Shown here: positions 9,211 through 16,600 of the stretch, piece by piece
Layout: each line of letters begins with the position of its first letter
How positions within the stretch are numbered: position 1 is the stretch's first letter
NCBI RefSeq assembly: GCF_039693965.1
Contig: NZ_CP155576.1
Span: forward strand, 310,001-374,000
From: Moraxella sp. K1664
GTDB taxonomy: Bacteria; Pseudomonadota; Gammaproteobacteria; Pseudomonadales; Moraxellaceae
Direction: 5' to 3'
Length of the DNA stretch: 64,000 bases
Notes under the pieces: generated by a model
What the model was told of the DNA's origin: nothing
Databases searched by the model: none
The model's input: only the letters and a program-made list of their open reading frames with translations
Made by a program: the position numbers and the translations under genes

Positions 9211-9555
9211 CTATTTTACAATCTCAATGCCCACCAATAAAGCACTTTCTATACTGACAAAAAATCCCACATAAAAAGCAATTGGCAAATACAGAAATAT
9301 TATCAATAAACTCATAAAAATCGCAGATGATTTATTCATCATCTTAGCAAATGATTGATATAGATAAATCAGCATAATGCCAAGAGCTATCAATAATCCT
9401 GCCGTCATCAATAACGCTAAGACATCAAGCCATATCGTCTCTTTGCCATAATATATCGCCACCAATCCCATGATATAGCTTAGGGTAAATACCCACCATA
9501 AAGGGGCAGATATGGCAATCATCATCAATGGCAAACGCATTGGCTTGATTGTCAT
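9211..9555 (-). CDS. Small membrane protein of unknown function
   Basis: 114 residues, almost wholly hydrophobic, with about three to four membrane helices (LMMIAISAPLWWVFTLSYIM, LALLMTAGLLIALGIMLIYL, IFMSLLIIFLYLPIAFYV). Its ATG overlaps the stop of the upstream family member by four bases, so the two are translationally coupled and probably work together. No recognised domain was seen. It lacks the soluble tail of its neighbour, so it is not simply another copy. Confidence 0.6.
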   Translation of the reverse strand: MTIKPMRLPLMMIAISAPLWWVFTLSYIMGLVAIYYGKETIWLDVLALLMTAGLLIALGIMLIYLYQSFAKMMNKSSAIFMSLLIIFLYLPIAFYVGFFVSIESALLVGIEIVK

Positions 9556-10145
9556 GATTGAACCTGCAATTTCATCAATATCCTTGCCTTTGGTTTAAAG
9601 GTTAATTGCAATGGATTGTCTTTATTTGATGAATTTAAATGTTGTAAATCATCATAAGTCTTGCCGTTAATTCTTAATTTATAAGCATAACGGCATTTTT
9701 GGTATTTAGGATTACAAGAATCAGGGTTGTTTTTATCATCAAAAACCAAATAATAAATCTTTTCGCCACGATAAAGTTCATAATAAAAACGATAACTATC
9801 GCTTATCACGGTTTGATGATTTTCAAAAAGTGGATAATAAATATCATCCGTCAAATCAGCAAACAACATCAAAAATATTACAGGACACGCCAATACCGCC
9901 AATAAATCTTTAAAATCTTCCCATAATGTCTCATTGCCTTTTTTAAGCTGTGTCAATGAAAAATAAGCCCCAGCTGGCAATAGAATAAGCATTATCAGAC
10001 TGGTTGACATTCTGGATAAAACACCCCAATAGCCTTCTTGCACGCCCACATATGACCCGCCAAGCATGGCATACATTCCAAGTCCAAAGAATGCAAAAAA
10101 TAAAATGGTCAAAATCTTTGGGACGGGTTTATTTTCTTCGGTCAT
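9552..10145 (-). CDS. Unrecognised membrane protein, member X of a four-copy family
   Basis: 197 residues. Several membrane helices (ILTILFFAFFGLGMYAML, SLIMLILLPAGAYFSL, LLAVLACPVIFLMLF) precede a soluble tail. The family marks are VQEGYWGVL, LFENHQTVISDSYRF, IYYLVFDDKNNPDSC, GKTYDDLQ and LTFKPKARILMKLQV. The tail has two Cys (NPDSC, YQKC) that member Y shares in position. It is coupled to the small membrane gene downstream and follows the NADAR gene. Function unknown. Confidence 0.7.
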   Translation of the reverse strand: MTEENKPVPKILTILFFAFFGLGMYAMLGGSYVGVQEGYWGVLSRMSTSLIMLILLPAGAYFSLTQLKKGNETLWEDFKDLLAVLACPVIFLMLFADLTDDIYYPLFENHQTVISDSYRFYYELYRGEKIYYLVFDDKNNPDSCNPKYQKCRYAYKLRINGKTYDDLQHLNSSNKDNPLQLTFKPKARILMKLQVQS

Positions 10146-10175
10146 GGTTGTGGTGTTTGGGTTTATTTTTAAAGT

Positions 10176-10724
10176 TTAAAGCAAGGTATCCCTTACCACC
10201 ATTAACGCAAATCCCAATAAATTTAAGCCTTGCCAGTTATTGGGATTATGAATTTTTTCATTATCTTTGGCAAGTCCCACACCCCATATCTTATCCACGG
10301 GACTGGCTTCTACCAAGATACGATTACCTGTATTTAATAAAAAATCTTTTAATGCAGGATTTTGACTAAATTTAGCAATATTGCCTTGCACCACAATATC
10401 AAAGCGGTGTTCATTCCAAATTTTTTCATCAAAATGACTGACTTGCCTACCCAAATCTTTGGCTTGTTTGGGGTGTTTGGACGTTATGATTTTATGAAAG
10501 GTGTCTATATCGCCAAACAATTTTGCCTTTTGAGCCATCATATAATGCTCTGCCGTTAGATAGGTGATATTATCCAGTGAAAAAGGAGCGTCATACCACT
10601 GACTAAAACAGGCATTGTCAATTTGTCCATTTGCCTTTGGGGCATGCCCCCAAAAGTAAAGATATTTTAATTTAGCGTTGGCTTGGTATTGATTGATAAG
10701 CCAGTTTAAATCATAATGTTTCAT
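10176..10724 (-). CDS. NADAR family protein (YbiA-like)
   Basis: 182 residues. NADAR signatures include FWGHAPKANGQ, FSQWYDAPFSLDN, TYLTAEHYMMAQKAKLFGD and ILVEASPVDKIWGVGLAKDN followed by WQGLNLLGFALM. YbiA-type members hydrolyse the N-glycosidic bond of riboflavin-pathway intermediates. Others remove ADP-ribose from nucleic acid bases and act as antitoxins or in phage conflict. Here it sits among toxin-antitoxin genes inside the split trp operon, so either role is possible. A second, truncated 3' end of the same gene lies at 8991-9059. Confidence 0.85.
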   Translation of the reverse strand: MKHYDLNWLINQYQANAKLKYLYFWGHAPKANGQIDNACFSQWYDAPFSLDNITYLTAEHYMMAQKAKLFGDIDTFHKIITSKHPKQAKDLGRQVSHFDEKIWNEHRFDIVVQGNIAKFSQNPALKDFLLNTGNRILVEASPVDKIWGVGLAKDNEKIHNPNNWQGLNLLGFALMVVRDTLL

Positions 10725-10729
10725 ATTGC

Positions 10730-11134
10730 TTAATCCAATTCTATCTCAAACCCAATTTTCTTTGCCAATTTTTTACCATTTTTATCAAAGGTTAGCCATT
10801 TGGCATCATCAAAATTTTGGGTTTGATAAGCAATGACACCGTCCGCAAAATCGCCACCGTTTTTTAAAAAGTATAGCCCAATTTCAAATAAAGATTTATC
10901 AAAAATTACATTTGGTTTTTGGGTTAATCTTTCAAGAAATTCCACAATCTCTGTGCGTGGGATTTTAATCTTTTTTCGCAAAACCCAATCAATTTCACAA
11001 AAAGTCATGATAGGCAAAACACAGGTAATTTGATTATTATCCAAATATTGATTGGCAATGGCGTTTTGGCGTGCGTCATCATTTAATAGATAACGCACCA
11101 AGACATTCGTATCCACTATAACAGTTTTAATCAT
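10730..11134 (-). CDS. PIN domain toxin (type II toxin-antitoxin)
   Basis: 134 residues of PIN fold: VDTNVLVRYLLNDD near the N-terminus with the first catalytic Asp, the middle Glu in MTFCEIDWVLRK, and GGDFADGVIAYQ plus WLTFDKNGKKLAK for the C-terminal acidic residues. PIN toxins cut RNA. Its start overlaps the end of the upstream antitoxin gene by 8 bases, the usual antitoxin-first layout. Located between trpB and the NADAR gene. Confidence 0.85.
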   Translation of the reverse strand: MIKTVIVDTNVLVRYLLNDDARQNAIANQYLDNNQITCVLPIMTFCEIDWVLRKKIKIPRTEIVEFLERLTQKPNVIFDKSLFEIGLYFLKNGGDFADGVIAYQTQNFDDAKWLTFDKNGKKLAKKIGFEIELD

Positions 11135-11378
11135 TTAAGCCCCGCATGGCTCGCCCATATGCCCCTTCTACAATTCCTTCTTCAATTTCTTCATCAGAAA
11201 GGCGGTGTGTTACATAATGGGCAAACATTCCGCTTAGACTGTCGTTTTCTACTACTTTATTAACAGGCTCTTTTGGCATACTTTCAATAATTTTGACATC
11301 ATTTTTTGAAAAATTATTTAATACTCTCAAAAAATTTTCCAAAACATTGTCATTAACTTCTATGGTATAAGTTCTCAT
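11127..11378 (-). CDS. Antitoxin of the PIN toxin module
   Basis: About 83 residues beginning MRTYTIEVNDNVLENFLRVL. Two ATGs are adjacent, and the second (11378) has the better spacing to the AGGAG site. The C-terminal acidic helix (LSDEEIEEGIVEGAYGRAM) is typical of antitoxins that wrap a PIN toxin. It lies six bases downstream of trpB, so trpB transcription probably feeds the module. The DNA-binding family is not clear. Confidence 0.75.
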   Translation of the reverse strand: MRTYTIEVNDNVLENFLRVLNNFSKNDVKIIESMPKEPVNKVVENDSLSGMFAHYVTHRLSDEEIEEGIVEGAYGRAMRGLND

Positions 11379-11386
11379 CATATCTC

Positions 11387-12589
11387 CTAAATCTCAATCC
11401 CGTCAATACTCATCACTGTATGCAAATCCTTATCGCCACGCCCTGACAGGTTGATGATGATAGATTTGTCCTTGCCGAGTGTTTTGGCAAGTTTTAGTCC
11501 ATAGGCGACTGCGTGCGAGCTTTCTAGGGCAGGGATAATGCCTTCGGTTTTGGTCAAAATACGAAAGGCTTCTAAGGCTTCATCGTCATTGATGACAGGG
11601 TAATTGACACGCCCAGCATCCTTTAAAAAGCTATGCTCGGGCCCCACACCAGGGTAGTCAAGCCCTGCCGATATGCTGTGCGTGTGCAAAATCTGACCGT
11701 CATCGTCCGCCATAAGGTAGGTGCGATTGCCGTGTAGCACGCCCACACGCCCTGCATTTAGGGGAGCGGAATGCTCGCCTGTGTCTATGCCGTGTCCGCC
11801 TGCTTCCACGCCATAAATCGCCACGTCATTGTCATTTAAAAACTCATAAAACAACCCCATGGCATTAGATCCACCGCCCACGCAAGCGACCAGTGCGTCA
11901 GGATTTTTGCCTTCTTTTTCAAGGTGTTGCATTTTGGCTTCACGCCCAATAATCGCCTGAAAATCACGCACCAGTACAGGATAAGGGTGCGGGCCTGCCA
12001 CCGTGCCGATGACATAATAGGTGCTGTCCACGTTCGTTACCCAGTCTCGCATGGCTTCGTTCATCGCATCTTTTAGCGTGCGTGAGCCTGACGTTACCGC
12101 CACGACTTTCGCCCCCAAAAGTCGCATTCTATACACATTCATTTTTTGGCGTTCTACATCGTCCGCCCCCATATAGACCACGCATTCTAAGCTTAAGCGG
12201 GCAGCGATTGTTGCCGTTGCCACGCCATGCTGACCTGCCCCTGTCTCGGCGATGATACGTTTTTTGCCGACCATTTTGGCAAGTAGGGCTTGTCCGATTG
12301 TGTTATTGACTTTGTGAGCCCCTGTGTGGTTTAGGTCTTCTCGTTTTAGGTAGATTTTGGCTCCGCCTGTCTCGTCTGTTAAGCGTTTGGCAAAATAAAG
12401 CGGTGTGGGGCGACCGACATAATTGACCAAATCATCATGAAACTCCGCCCAAAATTCAGGGTTATTTTTGACGGATAAATAAATGCGTTCTAGCTCTTCT
12501 AACGCACTCATCAAGGTTTCGGACACAAAACGTCCGCCATGAATGCCAAAATGACCTGTGGCGTTGGGGTATTGGGTAAAGTCTGTCAT
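11387..12589 (-). CDS. trpB: Tryptophan synthase beta subunit
   Basis: 400 residues, full length. The PLP lysine lies in [15 protein letters not shown] and the phosphate loop in [12 protein letters not shown]. The substrate loop [11 protein letters not shown] is intact. It joins indole and serine to make tryptophan in a complex with TrpA. The gene is complete, although accessory genes separate it from both trpA and trpF. Confidence 0.97.
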   Translation of the reverse strand: MTDFTQYPNATGHFGIHGGRFVSETLMSALEELERIYLSVKNNPEFWAEFHDDLVNYVGRPTPLYFAKRLTDETGGAKIYLKREDLNHTGAHKVNNTIGQALLAKMVGKKRIIAETGAGQHGVATATIAARLSLECVVYMGADDVERQKMNVYRMRLLGAKVVAVTSGSRTLKDAMNEAMRDWVTNVDSTYYVIGTVAGPHPYPVLVRDFQAIIGREAKMQHLEKEGKNPDALVACVGGGSNAMGLFYEFLNDNDVAIYGVEAGGHGIDTGEHSAPLNAGRVGVLHGNRTYLMADDDGQILHTHSISAGLDYPGVGPEHSFLKDAGRVNYPVINDDEALEAFRILTKTEGIIPALESSHAVAYGLKLAKTLGKDKSIIINLSGRGDKDLHTVMSIDGIEI

Positions 12590-12910
12590 AAGTTTTTGCC
12601 TTTTAAATTAAATTTTTACCAAATCACATCAATAGGAAATGCGTTTATTTCATCATCACAGCTAATTAAAATCAACTGTTCAATTTAAGCTTGAGCAACC
12701 AACATTCTATCAAATGGGTCTGCATGATTTAATGCGTATTCGCCTGATAATTTGGCGTGTCGCCAATTTACCGATAAAGGTTTAAAATCAGCGTTAATCA
12801 TTAAAGTTTCAAAATTTTCTAATAAACTTCCTGCAAAACTAGGTTTTCCGTTCGCCCTTGTATCAACCCAACACCAAACCTAGATTATCTGCTAGAATGT
12901 TGTTGGGTTA

Positions 12911-13055
12911 TACAAGCAAAGAGAACACGGGTTCGCCCTTAGTGTCTTAACACTGGTGCTCAGATGGTGTCCTTTGCTTGTCATCTTAACTCTGAATGGT
13001 ATCTAAGTGCGTTTATTAAAACAGACACTGCATAAACAAGGCAAGAGACAGATGA
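12911..13055 (+). ncRNA. Predicted bridge RNA of the IS110 element
   Basis: Non-coding left end with two stem-loops. Loop 1: outer stem ACAAGCAAAG (12912-12921) with CTTTGCTTGT (12972-12981), inner hairpin AGTGT-CTTA-ACACT, with GTTCGCCCT (12931-12939) on one side and GCTCAG (12958-12963) on the other. These match the left target and the complement of the right target CTGAGC. Loop 2: stem CATCT/AGATG and CTCT/AGAG, with ATGGTATCT (12996-13004) identical to the right end of the element, and ACAAG (13036-13040) complementary to the left junction CTTGT. This is the layout of target- and donor-binding loops. The transcript itself is inferred. Confidence 0.75.
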
Positions 13056-14035
13056 TACACTATATTGGCATAGACATCAGCAAAGCAAAGTTTGATGTTG
13101 CATTTATAAACCCAAGCACAAATAAAGTAAAAACCAAGGTTTTTAACAACAACAAAGCAGGCTTTGATTTACTGCTTGCTTGGTTAAAAACCAATGTCAG
13201 CAATCATCTTGATGAGCTACACATCATCCTAGAAGCAACAGGGGTTTATCATGAACACCTAAGTGAGTTTCTTGATGATAATAATATCAAGCAAAGCATT
13301 GTCAATCCTAACTATGTCCGCAAATTTGCAGACAGTTTGGGGGTAATCCATAAAACTGATAAAAAAGACAGCATTATTTTATCAAGGTATGGTTATAGCC
13401 ACAAGCCTGAGGTTTGGGTAGCACCTAGCATTGAAGCCAAACAGCTAAAAGCTCTATTGGCTCGCTTAGAAGCACTCAAAGAAGATTTGCAACGAGAGCA
13501 AAACCGACAAGAGTTGCTCTTATCACCCAATCTGCCCGATTTGGTTAAAGCATCCATGCAAACAGTCATCAGTGTCCTTCAAGAGGAAATTGCCAAACTC
13601 ACCAAAGACATTGATGACTTTGTTGACAAACAACCAAGTTTAAAGCAAGACAAAACCTTACTTGAAACCATTGACGGTATTGGTTCTGTTATTGCCAAAG
13701 AAGTGGTATGCTTAATACATACCAAACAATTTAAAAAAGCCTCACAGATGGCTTCGTTTTTAGGCTTAATACCCAAACAAAGACAGTCAGGTGTCTTTAA
13801 GGGAGCAACCAAACTGTCCAAACAAGGGCAAGTCTCTTTGCGTGCTAAGCTGTATATGTCTGCAATGAGTGCCATTCGTTATAATAGCACCATTAAGGCA
13901 TTTTATGAACGATTACAACAAAACGGTAAAACCAAAATGCAAGCCTTATGTGCTTGTATGCGTAAATTGGTACATATCTGTTTTGGTGTTATCAAAACCC
14001 AAACATCCTTTGAGCAACAAGTATCTTTAAGTTAG
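13052..14035 (+). CDS. IS110-family transposase (DEDD recombinase)
   Basis: About 327 residues from ATG 13052; an upstream ATG at 13007 lies inside the predicted bridge RNA and is less likely. The N-terminal RuvC-like DEDD domain has YIGIDISKAKFDV and the Glu in IILEATGVYHEHL. The Asp pair lies near KTDKKDSIIL. A middle coiled-coil (residues about 125-195) is followed by the C-terminal Tnp domain with ETIDGIGSVIAKEVV and the SFLGLIPKQRQSG motif plus conserved Ser. It moves the element guided by a bridge RNA. Appears intact. Confidence 0.93.
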   Translation: MIHYIGIDISKAKFDVAFINPSTNKVKTKVFNNNKAGFDLLLAWLKTNVSNHLDELHIILEATGVYHEHLSEFLDDNNIKQSIVNPNYVRKFADSLGVIHKTDKKDSIILSRYGYSHKPEVWVAPSIEAKQLKALLARLEALKEDLQREQNRQELLLSPNLPDLVKASMQTVISVLQEEIAKLTKDIDDFVDKQPSLKQDKTLLETIDGIGSVIAKEVVCLIHTKQFKKASQMASFLGLIPKQRQSGVFKGATKLSKQGQVSLRAKLYMSAMSAIRYNSTIKAFYERLQQNGKTKMQALCACMRKLVHICFGVIKTQTSFEQQVSLS

Positions 14036-14371
14036 TTTGTAAGATACTAGATACCAGATACTTAAAAAACCATTGACTTAGGTGGGGTATCATGGTATCT
14101 GAGCTATGCCTGCGGGTGGCGGAAAACCGTTATGGTTCGACAAGCTCACCACGAACGGTTTTCCTTAATTCAGGGTTTTGCAGGAAGTCTAATATTTTTT
14201 GAGCTTTGCCTAATTTGCCTTTTCGGTGTTTGGTCGCCATTTCCCAAACACTTGCCGAACTGACATAAATTTGATTATCATCATTGGTTAAAATATCAAT
14301 GGCTGTTTTGGATAATTTTTCAGGTTCGGTATAATACCACAGTAAAATATGGGTATCTAACAAATATCGCT

Positions 14372-14608
14372 TTACCATTTTTCCAATTCGTCCTTATCCA
14401 AAGGCTCATAAAAAGCAGGGTCAGCTTTATAATCAGATAATCTACCTAATTGTTGTTGGCGTTTGCTGATTTTTGCTTTTGGCTGTTCATGGATTGAAAA
14501 TGGCTCGTCCAAAAATACCACCATAACTTGACTGGGTTTATCAAATGGCGGTAATTCATTTAATGAAATTTTACCGCCTTGATAAGTGCCACTAATTGTA
14601 TAATGCAT
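14372..14608 (-). CDS. Antitoxin of the split PIN toxin
   Basis: 78 residues: MHYTISGTYQGGKISL, then a Pro/Lys-rich stretch and an acidic tail (DPAFYEPLDKDELEKW). It overlaps the toxin start by 7 bases, the usual arrangement. AGGAAAA gives a good ribosome site. The partner toxin is broken, so the antitoxin is now an orphan. The fold family is not certain. Confidence 0.7.
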   Translation of the reverse strand: MHYTISGTYQGGKISLNELPPFDKPSQVMVVFLDEPFSIHEQPKAKISKRQQQLGRLSDYKADPAFYEPLDKDELEKW

Positions 14609-14616
14609 AATTTTTC

Positions 14617-15369
14617 CTATAAATCCTTCACCACCGTCAATCCTGCAAAGGTCTGGGCGGTTGGCATGACTTCCAAGCGGTTGATGTTAATATGTTTGGG
14701 CTGATTGATAAGCCATAATACCATATTACTGATGTCTTCGGGGCGGATAAATTCCACATTTTCATAAACCTTGCCCGCTTTCTCATCATCGCCATGAAAA
14801 CGCACGTTACTAAACTCTGTACCACCGCACAAACCCGGTTCAATGTTGGTAACTCGCACTTTTTTGCCAATCAAATCGGCTCGCAAATTTAGGCTAAACT
14901 GCGTAACAAATGCCTTAGTCGCCCCATAGACATTCGCCCCAAAATAGGGATAATTACCTGCCGTTGATGAGATATTGATGACATAGCCGTCATTTTTGGC
15001 AACCATAAATGGCAAAATCTCGTGCGTGATATTAACAAGCCCAAGCGTGTTGGTATTTATCATCGTTTGCCAATCGTTAATAGCCGTTTTATCAGCACTT
15101 TCTAACCCCAATGCCAATCCTGCATTATTGATAAGCACATCAATATTTGTCAAAATATCATTCGGCAGGGTTTGCAAAGCCGTTTTTGTGGCGGATATGT
15201 CGCCAATATCAAAGCATAGCGGAATAAAATTATCGCCAAGCTCGTTTTTTAACTCATCAAGTTTGTTTTGACGGCGACCTGTGCCAATGACGGTAAAGCC
15301 GTTTTTAATGCAATCAATGGCAATTTGTTTGCCAAAACCTGATGTTACGCCTGTGATTAAAATGTTCAT
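14617..15369 (-). CDS. ydfG: SDR family oxidoreductase, YdfG-like
   Basis: 250 residues. Rossmann motif GVTSGFGKQIA with GTGRRQ (NADP preference), NNAG, the catalytic Ser in INISSTAGN and YGATKAF, plus the YdfG-like EPGLCGGTEFSNVRFHGDD. Similarity to YdfG is high across the whole protein. YdfG reduces 3-hydroxy acids, serine and malonic semialdehyde with NADP. AAGGAAA precedes the ATG. It lies between two toxin-antitoxin modules, so its place in the trp run appears to be accessory. Confidence 0.88.
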   Translation of the reverse strand: MNILITGVTSGFGKQIAIDCIKNGFTVIGTGRRQNKLDELKNELGDNFIPLCFDIGDISATKTALQTLPNDILTNIDVLINNAGLALGLESADKTAINDWQTMINTNTLGLVNITHEILPFMVAKNDGYVINISSTAGNYPYFGANVYGATKAFVTQFSLNLRADLIGKKVRVTNIEPGLCGGTEFSNVRFHGDDEKAGKVYENVEFIRPEDISNMVLWLINQPKHININRLEVMPTAQTFAGLTVVKDL

Positions 15370-15386
15370 GGGTTTTTCCTTGTGGA

Positions 15387-15803
15387 TTAAATAAATGGAT
15401 TGATAACTGTTATGGGAAAATTCGCAAAATCTTTTTCATTGCGAGTTACCAATATCATATCATGATGTTTGGCAATACTGGCAATCCAAGTGTCATTTTC
15501 CGCTCTGGGATTTGGGACATGAAAATTGGCACAAATCAAGCTAACATCATGGTCAATACTCAAAATCCTATCATGAAAATAAGGCATGACAAAATTATCA
15601 AACCAATCTTTTAAATGCTTACCTTGTATTGGGTCTTTCCTTGCTTTTAAAAGTACACCACGATATAATTCCATGATAACAATATCGCAAGTAAATAATT
15701 GATGTTTTGGCTTGTCTTTTATCCAATTCATCACACCAATATTGATTTTACCTGATTGTATTTTTTTAAGTTCTGAAATGACATTATTGTCCAATAAATA
15801 CAT
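15387..15803 (-). CDS. PIN domain toxin, FitB/VapC-like
   Basis: 138 residues: MYLLDNNVISELKK at the start, CDIVIMELYRGVLLKARKD in the middle and ENDTWIASIAKHHDMILVTRNEKDF at the end supply the catalytic acidic residues. It closely follows the FitB/VapC plan. The start overlaps the antitoxin stop (TGATG), so they are coupled. Toxin appears intact. Confidence 0.9.
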   Translation of the reverse strand: MYLLDNNVISELKKIQSGKINIGVMNWIKDKPKHQLFTCDIVIMELYRGVLLKARKDPIQGKHLKDWFDNFVMPYFHDRILSIDHDVSLICANFHVPNPRAENDTWIASIAKHHDMILVTRNEKDFANFPITVINPFI

Positions 15804-16045
15804 CAGTCAAGCTCCACCCAACGGTTCTTACTGGCAATTGGCTCAACATCATCTATTTCAATATCCGCAACATCGACACCGTCATACATCATCGCCCATT
15901 CATATAGTGTCATGTTATCATCTGGTTCTTTTTTACCTTGAATGGCGTGGGCAATGATTTTACCATTATCAGCAAAATCAATTTGTCTGCCTTGAATCAT
16001 GGCTTGTTGGACGATTGTGGGTAATGTGCTAATTTCTATAATCAT
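15803..16045 (-). CDS. Antitoxin of FitB/VapC-like module
   Basis: 80 residues: a short beta/helix start (MIIEISTLPTIVQQAM) resembling Phd/YefM-type antitoxins, then an acidic C-terminus with EWAMMYDGVDVADIEIDDVEP. Its ATG overlaps the stop of the family member at 16042 by four bases, so the antitoxin is translationally linked to that upstream gene as well as to its toxin. Confidence 0.75.
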   Translation of the reverse strand: MIIEISTLPTIVQQAMIQGRQIDFADNGKIIAHAIQGKKEPDDNMTLYEWAMMYDGVDVADIEIDDVEPIASKNRWVELD

Positions 16046-16600
16046 AGCTTTCCTTTTGGTAAAACTTGCAAATCATATAAAATCCGAGCCTTATCTTTAT
16101 AAGTAATGACCAATGTGTCATTGGATTTTATCTTTAACTTATCATAAGTGCTTTTATTGATTCTTACAATTTTAACATCATCTACGCCTTTTTTGTCGTC
16201 AAAACGCAGATAGTATTCATATCTCCCACGATTCTCTCTTTTTGTTAGGTCATATATGTCCGTTGTGGCAGTTTGTTTATGTTCAAATAATATATAATAC
16301 CCGTTATCCGAAGCATAATACAATGTCATTAAAAACATAACAGGCAAAGATAATGCCATGAAAAGATTTGAGAAAAATCCCCACCAATCATCATAATGTT
16401 TTGGTTTTATCTTTTTAATGGCAACAAAGCCAAAAATGCCAAATATCAAAAGACTCACAAACAGCATATTAAGCGTTGTGATTACCGCCCAAGTCCCTTC
16501 GTGTAAATCAAACCCACCGTCAAAAAAATAGAAAAAATAGCGACGCCATTACACAATAGACAATAAGAATGGCAAGTGCCAAGGGACAGCTTATTTTCAT
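16042..16600 (-). pseudogene. Member Z1 of the four-copy membrane family, frameshifted
   Basis: An ATG at 16600 overlaps the upstream stop (ATGA) and opens MKISCPLALAILIVYCVMAS, but the frame ends at TGA after an A7 tract (16522-16528). Dropping one base of that tract gives FFDGGFDLHEGTWAVITTL and continues into the rest of the gene. The remainder matches the family: LFEHKQTATTDIYDL, YYLRFDDKKG, INKSTYDKLK and TYKDKARILYDLQV. It is a decayed or phase-variable copy, or a homopolymer sequencing error. Confidence 0.75.

Larger units (their letters stand above)
12859..14100 (+). mobile_element. IS110-family insertion sequence
   Basis: About 1.24 kb, carrying one transposase gene and a 193-base non-coding left end. 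A CT dinucleotide stands at both junctions (12857-12858 and 14099-14100), as expected for the IS110 core. Removing the element joins GTTCGCC-CT-GAGCTATGCC, a REP-like sequence, so no extra target bases are duplicated. It lacks terminal inverted repeats, as is usual in this family. Confidence 0.88.
12826..14189. repeat. Inverted-repeat (MITE-like) element, interrupted by IS110
   Basis: Ends are ACTTCCTGCAAAAC (left) and its exact complement GTTTTGCAGGAAGT (right). Flanking TAATA suggests a target duplication. Without the IS it would be about 120 bases and contains a REP-like palindrome (GTTCGCCCTGAGC-type and GACAAGCTCACCACGAACGG). A second, uninterrupted relative is at 43207-43303. It has no coding capacity. 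Confidence 0.8.
12616..14378 (-). pseudogene. VapC-type PIN toxin gene split by nested insertions
   Basis: The N-terminal part (14378 down to about 14188) reads MVKRYLLDTHILLWYYTEPE...SVWEMATKHRKGK, a classic PIN start. The C-terminal part (about 12825 down to 12616) reads ENFETLMINADFKPL...LNHADPFDRMLVAQA, a classic PIN end. Between them lie an inverted-repeat element and an IS110 transposon. Removing both, with one copy of the flanking TAATA-type duplication, restores the frame as KAQKIL-ENFETLM. The C-terminal part also has a premature TAA after VAQA (12685-12687), before the expected DPIN-like end FPIDVIW. The residual reading frame at the N-terminal part now ends in repeat-coded residues RGELVEP. 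The toxin is almost surely inactive. Confidence 0.88.

Noticed and set aside
14130-14180. RGELVEP tail as genuine protein sequence of the toxin
   Set aside because: It is encoded by the REP-like element, as is common where such repeats enter genes.
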